Shown one piece after another: positions 15,501 through 17,841 of a stretch of DNA of 17,841 nt. Below the pieces are notes generated by a model that did not search any database, had not been told where the DNA came from, and saw only the letters and a list, made by a program, of their open reading frames with translations. Positions within the stretch are counted from its first letter, which is position 1. Every line of letters starts with the position of its first letter. The DNA comes from Paracoccaceae bacterium (GTDB taxonomy: Bacteria; Pseudomonadota; Alphaproteobacteria; Rhodobacterales; Rhodobacteraceae): NCBI GenBank assembly GCA_007120685.1, contig SKNG01000117.1:1-17841 (forward strand). The letters are read 5' to 3'. The translations under genes were made by a program, and so were the position numbers.

Positions 15501-17841
15501 TGCCGCTTTCCATCACCGATGTCCGGCAGGACCGGGGCGGGGATGCGCGTTTCGTCACCCTGACCGTCGATGGCGCGCGCTTTGCCCCCGATGCCGTGCT
15601 GCGCCTGACCCGCCCCGGCGTCGCGGCCTTCGAGCCCGAGCGGGTAGAGGTGCAGGGCGGCACCCGCATCACCGCCATCTTCGACCTGGCCGGCGCCCCG
15701 CGCGGGCTTTACGATATCGAGGTCATCAACCCCGACGGCGCCATCGCCGCCGCGCCCTATCGCTACCTGATCGAGCGGGCGATAGAAAATCAGGTGCAGA
15801 TGGCGCTGGGCGGCCCGCGCGTGGTCGAGGTGGGGGGCGCCGGCACCTATGCCGTCAGCTTCGCCAATTTCGGCAATACCGACGCGCCCTATGTGCATTT
15901 CACCTTCGGCACGCCGGAAATGGGCACTGCGCCGGGTGTCTGGAACCTGCCCTTCCTGGAACTGGCCACCAATGTCTCCGGCGCGCCCTTCGGCGATGCG
16001 CGCGGGCTGGACTGGGCCGCGGGCGATGGCCAGATCAACCGCAACGGCCAGATCCTCGCGCCCGGTTTCGTGCATTCGATCCCGGCGGGCGGGGTGGTGC
16101 AGGCCACGTTCAACGCCCAGACCTACCCGGCGCTTCAGGCGCTGGTGGACCGCGATTTCGCCGCCCTGCGCGCCTTCCTATATGCGCGCGACCCGGCGCT
16201 GCGCGATGCGGGCGCGCTCGACGCCGGCCCGGCGGCGCTGGAGGACCTGAACCCGCTCTGGGCCGCCATCTTCAACGATCCGCGTGTCGAGGCGATCGAC
16301 GACGCCGTGCGTCTTTACGCGCCCTTCCAGTTCAACGTGGTGGCCGCCGCCACGCCGATGACGCATGCCGAATTCCTGGCTTTCCAGACGGCCGAGGCGC
16401 AGGCCCTGCGCGCCGCCATTCTGGCCGATCCTGACGCGCCCCCGGCGCTGATGGCGCTGGCCGCCGACGAAGACGTCTGGACCGGCGGCTATCTGGCCGC
16501 GCTGGAGGATGCCGGCATCCTGCGCGCCGATGACGAAGCGCCCTATGTGCGCGATTTGGGCGCGGTGACCAGCCTGATCTCCACCCTGTCGATGGGCCTG
16601 CTGCTGGGGCCGGAGGGCGACCAGTTGCGCAGCTCGGCCGATCTGGCAGCGTTCTTCGCCAAGGTCCGCCAATGGTATGGCAGCGAGGAGGGCGCGCTGG
16701 CGCCGCTCGCCGGTCTGGACCTGCGCGAGCGTCTGCCCGATATCCCGCCGCTGGATATCCCGGTGCCCGCCCTGCCGGTGGTTGAGGATTACGCGCTGGG
16801 GCTGGAAAACCCCACGCAATTCCTGGCCTTCAACGTTTTCGCTGCCTTCGGCGCGGCCGAAGGCTTCGATGTCGGCGCGGCGCTCAGCACCGGGGCGCTG
16901 GACCCGCTGGATCTGGGTCGCTTCCTGCAGGAGATCGAGGTGCTGGGGCGCTCGGCTGCGCTGATCGGCCCGCAGACCGGGGGCGAGGGGGGCTTCCTGC
17001 CGGTGGGCCTGCCGCTGCCCTACGAGATCCGCGCCCAGGCCCCCGATGCCGGCGCCGGCCCGGCCACCGAATTGCGCATCGTCAGCGAACTGGACCCGAA
17101 CCTGGACCCCTCGTCCTTTGCGCTGGGGGCGATCATGCTGGGCGATGTCACCATCGCCGTGCCGGCCGACCGCCAGCTTTTCCAGACCGAGCTGGACCTG
17201 ACCGGCCCGCGTGGGGTGGTGATCCGCGTCTCGGCCGGGATCGACGCGGCCAGCGGCATCGCGTCCTGGGTGATCGAGGCCATCGACCCCGCCACCGGCG
17301 AGCCGGTGCGCGACGGGCTGCGCGGGCTTTTCGACGGGCCGGATCAGGCGGTGCGGGTGTTCTATACCGTCCTGCCCCGCGCGGGCACGCCCCACGGCGC
17401 CGAGATCACCGCCAGCGCTCGGGTCTTCTTCGACAACGTCGCGCCGGAGGAAACCAACGCCCTTACCCAGCGGCTGGACGCGCGCGCGCCGGAAACAAGG
17501 CTGGACGTGATGCGGGTGCCTGGCACGGCACGCTATACGCTGGACTGGCAGGCCAGCGACGAAGGATCCGGCGTGCGCGATGTGGCGCTCTATGTCGCCA
17601 CGGATGGCGGCAATTTCCGGCTGATCGAGCGGCGCGAGGCCGAGGGCTTCACCACCTTCGAGGGCGAGCACGGGCGGGCTTACGAATTCCTAGCGCTGGC
17701 CCGCGATCTGGCCGGCAATACCGAGGCGCCGCCCGCCGGCGTCTCGGTCCCCGGGGCGGCGCTGGTGGCGCTGCCGGGCGGTGCCGGGCTGGTGGAACCC
17801 ACCCCGCCCAGCCCCGCGCCCGCCCCCCCGCCGCCCGAGGA
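3467..17841 (+). CDS. Giant LEPR-XLL / CARDB repeat protein, probable secreted adhesin (3' end outside window)
   Basis: One frame stays open from ATG 3467 to the edge, 4,791 complete codons. The start is chosen because GGGGA (3458-3462) lies four bases upstream and LEPRLLLSAD follows at residues 27-36; an in-frame stop at 3398-3400 limits earlier starts, and GTG 3452 is the only other good candidate. Order of parts: Arg/Pro-rich leader (1-26), LEPR-XLL motif (27-36), 16 PPC-like units (37-1685), 17 CARDB-like units (1698-3905), a PPC-like unit (3906-4010), IPT/TIG-like unit (4014-4101), Ig-like strands plus helical block (4106-4505), DUF7619-like domain (4518-4671), Ig/FN3-like module (4672-4756) and Pro-rich linker. 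There is no Sec signal peptide or membrane segment. By eye there is no Cys and about five Lys. LEPR-XLL and CARDB are known in very large exported adhesion proteins, which suggests a cell-surface or matrix role through type I secretion. The specific ligand is unknown, and the secretion signal would lie beyond the window. Confidence 0.93.
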   Translation, partial: MGGRTGFPRLRRPRPPRLQHRFAFEALEPRLLLSADFIPIEGRIDLPGETDVYVLTIAEPTLLHVDSRREAPVRWSLADADMAVLATATETATNGRSANAPRAIALAAGTYRFSIEGIGDATGDYLFQLKDLGQSQTVSPGAAASPLRLEGTLDHPRQTRAFGFDVAAGQGIAVQVDPATTATGALVLVSPSGAELHRGAIADFALPAVTEAGRHTLLLESTSTAAAPAFALDLALPAVPSLLEFDGTETLLPLNASVAAQIATAGQVLRYRVVLDQPGLVVFDAQDRLGSVTWRLTDQAGRVAGAAIFGASVSDAAPVLMPQGAHLLEVAGTGSFTGTARFALLTAAAAPALPEGAPVEVALDPGGQARLWHLDATAGEVIGLRELSRSAGASVTYRLYGPGGEELLSRSDGLTRTVLPQTGRYVVMASESYFNTNAASYSFRFDRVADPAPRAIGWGETVSGTLATTGARHVYTFTLDAPERVFADWLSADNGVRARLIGPQGDVYAGFNATSSLRQDVLAAGDYRLEVTGAGVGVGDYSFRLLRASDATEIALGEEVEIAIAEPGATALFYLPAEAGTQILARQIGSASGLPAFWRMYDAAEPVIAWRSINSHLGPELLRDGGVWISFAREQSASGAFNARFQFVEAARGREALDLDTLTVADFTDGPGRFQYDFTLDQDSALFFSARTTSSRPNWQVSTPGGTVLAQGSANATGLGNRFFLPAGDYTLEVSESSDIREAVPFVLMDLANSTDLPRDQDVTVALDPAGSTQVLGFDVAPGEVLYFDIAATSATARLMAPSGRSVWSSSGPVPPQSYMEGGRYTLILEGSKHGTGQVRVAVRAPTQAVVPMTLGETVSGTVLRGDSPGHAFSLDSDRLVLFDSLTPLSSLRWSIETSGGAPITAPQAFNAQSGGFEAVQLLSAGDYVLRVTGQGAATGDYAFRLLDSAAAPVITAGNPVSVRLEAGRESRLFAFDAVAGERLALAAPEIDGTGRGNISWRIFHESGLELARRTSFQTLESEPLPLSGRFYLALDGGSNLSAPVDLTFQLSRTPQPAEALPGAVFTLGALVEGQIAAAGDTGHHRFTLTAPARLILDSRTNSSSLRWQIVGPQGAITDPRAFNASSFFAYGGVWTGDRPFFIPLDAGEYSIRVAGTGSATGSYAFSLLDLNAATDLSDGETVSQAMLGNAMAVFRFDGQTGDTAWVRTASPGLSTLSTRWSLFAPDGSRITSNLSTSSWDMPLSQSRMHYIVFEPALTVTGPYAIEVSAGVQQTTRFDIAPGDAVARNLPQAHTHRYAFTLEAPRVLHLNARASDQAIERWLERDGEIVNPARDLGSTEDVTAGLLVLAPGNYELVIKGRSGASGDYAFALRDLDADLPVLGAGGVNYTLDPASASAEYRFDGVSGTEVFIARENVTAGATHWALYAPDMRQIDSGLLSDHPGRFLLPETGSYRLVIDGRPSLSGESTGTLRLSPTGDVFQPLTLDQDVTGTIARPGERQIYGFTLAAPTTLFFDSLTNRSDLRWTLEGPEGVLRQAGLNNDSSGSDLHPVAPGAYRLIIEGTGAATGDYRFRLMDLATAERIAGGQHVAGVLDPGSRARAYVMAAQAGDRLFMDNSGPAGQGASWRIFSPLGALVAQGSTANDLSGQVLGLDGDYLITVEGPSNRVDPAAYAFNLFLHPFGARAGATPVQGSTPAPDLVVRDMAVTASGPVQAGQPVQLQWRTVNAGNAAAPGNFIERVVLRNLDLGLVLAVVDLPRSGAALAAGAGVDRSVMLDLPSGARGAGQLGFSVETDVRRSVAEFSADNRAEANNLTRLSVESLPDTLPDLIVTDIDLDPPADWQPGDTVTVRWTTRNDGEAPAAGPWQEQVRIRNLATNAEVALQVLGFEGTLAPGAEAARSLDLTWPEGAIATGLYRVTVTTDVDDDIIEGNDEGTAEDNNATVAELLSAPDLVVEAVTVAEDSPSSGQPLTVNWVLRNQGNIATRDGFTDWLRIRNLDTGATILTTAVPYDAAALGGIAPDGTASRSFTLTLPEGSAGAGRLEIRLAANTNTLGRTGIVEAGPAGAAYGNNARTITIEAALAANPDLAASNFTAPESAEAGAEITLGWRATNIGAATAPGGWVDRVQLRRVDGEGAPITLLERPRTGNLAAGARYDVSQTVTLPEAVSGEWELVLTLDADAALNEPDTRDNNTLVRPITLTAQAPDLLAEVVTGPASALAGAQVALSWRVTNTGEAPASGEWTDALWLSPTPVLGAGATLLAQVPVARTLAPGASYTETASVILPATADGTFFFVLETNAGEALFEAGRAGNNIAASPLPVTLGLPTAANLRPVSLDIPASAVPGEALRIGWRVENAGAGVARAPWADRVLLISEETGAQTVLGAVPRSFDLAPGAFYDAELEVTLPTLGSGAWRVAVLTDWQNRVFEGAATEDNRLVSETVLGIARPDLAPVLVAAPGEIVSGQQITVEWRVDNTGAGRALAGFADELWLTRGGEVDGEAVLLDRTLRDSPLEAGETWARSVTAEVPIALSGDWQILIRTDPDAVLTEARTDNNSVTAPLAIALAPHADLAVSDVFAPPFTARDPAMITVGWTVTNIGSAQGAETGWLDRVIGSRSGVLGAADNIVLGERARSGALAPGESYNASVDILMPPRFSDRLTVFVVADAENTVFEAGLTENNVASPPHPVDIMPAPNADLVVTGFEAAPTGLSGQPLAVSWSVQNVGPGVTDRNGWTDRVRLYANADGTQQLASFDLPRIGPLAPGEGYERSAEITLPDGLSGPVWAQVETAPRGTARPFEFIFDDNNASALQRVDVTLSPSPDLQVTQIALPETAVEGSGIDISWQVTNEGAATATAAGGWVDRVVLVPQGQDAAPIVLGNFNTAAPLAAGTSYQRTERVVLPARIAGPWALQVITNATRSVYEHGAAAENNSRTSAQTLTVTPLPRPNLQVAEVSVPEVVDAGGEIQVTFEVINQGGVTASGNWIDRVYLSASPQLGAGAVLLGTFANGSALEPGERYATTTPSFTVPLRFGGEAWVIVATDAGNAVDEFPFEDDNTTRQQITVTPAPRPDLVMERVVAPSQAVAGSEIEVRFTVSNLGLGETFVDRWQDTIWIARDPRRPNAAPAPTSPGEVDFIRGNSARLLATITRTEILAVGDSYEVVARVRLPDNLESGRYFITPWADSTGLVIEDTLAANINPDDPEEIDNNNYRGRAIDILGRVISLPDLVPEITSVTSQTVQAGQDRLEVSWLVRNDGPGNTPDGARWLDGVYLSDSAEWGAAGARVITLALEPHLEGLGRGESYTRARSFDLPPSAAGMYVHVRTDVVMQGWPGVTEADEDNNIVSAPVDVQRAASNLRLVSVEAPEAGNSSGPVAVSWVVENTGADVWAGTEQWFDAVWASPDPVLDFGRATRLGIVPISPEAGLPSGASYIGRGDFTLPGGIEGPYFLHVLTNVSSISGRPNSSDSETGSADSLRSLYSSRVYEGGAFDDNRATAPIEVTYTEPNLVVSALDVPQEAMAGTEIEVVFTVANIGNRGTGVGDWVDRIFLSRDGALDVRDTMLAEVRRVAPLDAGDSYEVRATLRLPDGIAGDFSLIVDTDSLASPAAWQDSDIRPGLPGLRLGTGQGRVPEFRDTGDNQAIAALTITPGITPDLRITAIEVPETIRSGQRLPVSFTITNLGEADTLPDARWTDAVYLSRDTTLDPRNDPFLGQFQRIGGLALGESYTVSADLDPRQLLDGPWYVIVRTDLPDSRNPDGRVFEGAGEANNIIASAQPVLFQPAPPADLAASGLLIDGAAVSGREVTLRWTVTNAGENAAQGRWTDAVYLSTDSEWDIGDRLLGRVDRPADLAPGESYEAALTVTLPAVAEGFYRFIVRADIRNEIFEGGATANNTAVSAEAVFVDVPNLPLGMDTELTLAPGQERLFKVEPGVAETLQIALQSDQPGARNVLFLRAGAVPDDTRFDATQRGPARADPVAVLGNTLPGAHYVLIRALPGGDEPQRITVTPRLLPLSITDVRQDRGGDARFVTLTVDGARFAPDAVLRLTRPGVAAFEPERVEVQGGTRITAIFDLAGAPRGLYDIEVINPDGAIAAAPYRYLIERAIENQVQMALGGPRVVEVGGAGTYAVSFANFGNTDAPYVHFTFGTPEMGTAPGVWNLPFLELATNVSGAPFGDARGLDWAAGDGQINRNGQILAPGFVHSIPAGGVVQATFNAQTYPALQALVDRDFAALRAFLYARDPALRDAGALDAGPAALEDLNPLWAAIFNDPRVEAIDDAVRLYAPFQFNVVAAATPMTHAEFLAFQTAEAQALRAAILADPDAPPALMALAADEDVWTGGYLAALEDAGILRADDEAPYVRDLGAVTSLISTLSMGLLLGPEGDQLRSSADLAAFFAKVRQWYGSEEGALAPLAGLDLRERLPDIPPLDIPVPALPVVEDYALGLENPTQFLAFNVFAAFGAAEGFDVGAALSTGALDPLDLGRFLQEIEVLGRSAALIGPQTGGEGGFLPVGLPLPYEIRAQAPDAGAGPATELRIVSELDPNLDPSSFALGAIMLGDVTIAVPADRQLFQTELDLTGPRGVVIRVSAGIDAASGIASWVIEAIDPATGEPVRDGLRGLFDGPDQAVRVFYTVLPRAGTPHGAEITASARVFFDNVAPEETNALTQRLDARAPETRLDVMRVPGTARYTLDWQASDEGSGVRDVALYVATDGGNFRLIERREAEGFTTFEGEHGRAYEFLALARDLAGNTEAPPAGVSVPGAALVALPGGAGLVEPTPPSPAPAPPPPE
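3575..8520 (+). repeat. Array of 16 PPC-like beta units arranged as eight A-B dyads
   Basis: Units of about 97-115 residues begin near 3575, 3902, 4202, 4529, 4841, 5132, 5429, 5729, 6023, 6338, 6650, 6995, 7298, 7598, 7898 and 8207. Each ends in a strand pair of the form G-x-Y-x-L-x-I-x-G, such as AGDYVLRVTGQGAATGDYAF. Odd units (A) carry a strand like YAFTLDAP followed by LFFDSLTNRSDLRW and usually finish with ATGDYxFRLLD. Even units (B) instead carry FDVxxGExL and W-R-I-F-x-P-x-G and finish without the ATGDY motif. The fold resembles bacterial pre-peptidase C-terminal (PPC) jelly-roll domains. No two units look close to identical in DNA, so the array is old or under diversifying drift. They probably form a long rod. 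Confidence 0.85.
8558..15181 (+). repeat. Array of 17 CARDB-like adhesion units
   Basis: Units of 119-155 residues start near 8558, 8945, 9317, 9722, 10082, 10454, 10811, 11174, 11555, 11930, 12308, 12677, 13142, 13532, 13982, 14423 and 14822. The consensus opening is PDLVV, then about 20 residues to a strand such as VTLRWTVTNAGE, then W-x-D-R-V-x-L-S, a central L-A-P-G-x-S-Y, a strand LPxGxxGxW, and a closing acidic/Asn signature such as FEGGATANNTAV. These are the hallmarks of CARDB (cell adhesion related domain found in bacteria), an Ig-like fold. Units 12, 14, 15 and 16 are longer because of insertions before the closing signature. Sequences diverge between units throughout. Confidence 0.9.
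15182..15781 (+). other. PPC-like unit followed by IPT/TIG-like unit (residues 3906-4105)
   Basis: After the CARDB array the chain reads VPNLPLGMDTELTLAPGQE and continues with LFKVEPG, resembling a PPC-type jelly roll. LSITDVRQDRGG (from 15506) and VDGARFAPDAVLRLTRPG follow, and GLYDIEVINPDG closes the unit, which fits an IPT/TIG (Ig-like) domain: a function-word style strand, GxxF, then YDIxVxNPDG. Assignment is by motif resemblance only. Confidence 0.6.
15782..17017 (+). other. Ig-like strands followed by a helical, non-repetitive block (residues 4106-4517)
   Basis: The first 110 residues look like a beta domain (VVEVGGAGTYAVSFANFGNT, ILAPGFVHSIPAGG, VVQATFNAQTYPALQA). From about 16118 the character changes to amphipathic, Ala/Leu/Asp/Glu-rich helices (RDFAALRAFLYARDPALRD, EFLAFQTAEAQALRAAILAD, DLAAFFAKVRQWYGSEEGAL) with Pro-rich turns, for about 290 residues. 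It is the only clearly helical stretch in the visible protein. I do not recognise a named domain in it; it could be a globular head or binding module between the rod and the distal Ig-like domains. Confidence 0.6.
17018..17479 (+). other. DUF7619-like / conserved beta domain (residues 4518-4671)
   Basis: The chain shows LPYEIRAQAPDAGAGPATEL, then RIVSELDPNLDPSSFALGAI, IEAIDPATGEPVRDGL, FYTVLPRAGTPHGAEI and VFFDNVAPEETNALTQ. This order (fields of Y-x-I-x-F/A, VxDxLDPxLD, TGxxV, and a closing FDxxxPxxTN) is the pattern of a beta domain found near the C-terminus of giant secreted proteins, related to what is called DUF7619. The family name is my recollection of the motif pattern, not a search. 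Confidence 0.55.
17480..17841 (+). other. Ig/FN3-like module and Pro-rich linker at the window edge
   Basis: From ARAPETRLDV the chain runs through DWQASDEGSGVRDVALYVAT and YEFLALARDLAGNTE, the usual pattern of Ig/fibronectin-type modules in giant surface proteins. A flexible linker follows (VEPTPPSPAPAPPPPE) and the window ends in-frame. Such a linker often joins the stalk to a further region; RTX nonapeptides, a type I secretion signal or more repeats are expected outside the window but are not seen. Confidence 0.6.

Noticed and set aside
1..17841. tRNA, rRNA, insertion sequences and riboswitches
   Set aside because: No cloverleaf with a GTTCGANTC-type arm, no terminal inverted repeats with a transposase, and no recognisable riboswitch core were seen on either strand.

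Overview
The window reads as high-GC alphaproteobacterial chromosome, most like the Rhodobacterales (Paracoccus/Rhodobacter type). This rests on strong G/C third-position bias, a FabF with the active-site context NAHGTSTMAD, and tight fabF-mltG coupling. It is a family-style judgement, not a search result. All four protein-coding genes I support lie on the + strand.

Left part (1-2914), housekeeping genes: the 3' end of a MOFRL-family glycerate 2-kinase, then fabF (3-oxoacyl-ACP synthase II; the better start is 465, not 450), then mltG (endolytic murein transglycosylase), whose ATG overlaps the fabF stop by one base. FabF feeds membrane lipid synthesis and MltG trims nascent peptidoglycan, so the pair is a small envelope-growth unit. 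No acpP lies directly upstream of fabF in this window.

Gap (2915-3466): about 550 bases without a convincing gene. It holds a weak terminator-like inverted repeat, scraps of protein-like sequence on the minus strand, and an AT-rich stretch ending in a 34-base imperfect palindrome over a possible sigma70 promoter, directly before the next gene.

Right part (3467-17841), one giant open reading frame: it starts at ATG 3467 and stays open to the right edge (4,791 complete codons, no stop seen), so the true gene is longer. The protein begins with an Arg/Pro-rich leader and an LEPR-XLL motif (LEPRLLLSAD, residues 27-36), a hallmark at the N-terminus of very large repetitive surface or secreted proteins. 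Next come 16 beta-rich PPC-like units of about 100 residues (residues 37-1685), which I read as eight alternating A-B dyads; 17 CARDB-like adhesion units of 119-155 residues (residues 1698-3905); a further PPC-like unit; an IPT/TIG-like unit; an Ig-like strand region followed by a helical, non-repetitive block of about 290 residues; a DUF7619-like domain; an Ig/FN3-like module; and a Pro-rich linker at the edge. By eye the visible protein has no cysteine and only about five lysines. The best overall reading is a giant, probably type I-secreted, adhesin or matrix protein. Its C-terminus, where RTX repeats or a secretion signal would sit, and any transporter genes are outside the window.
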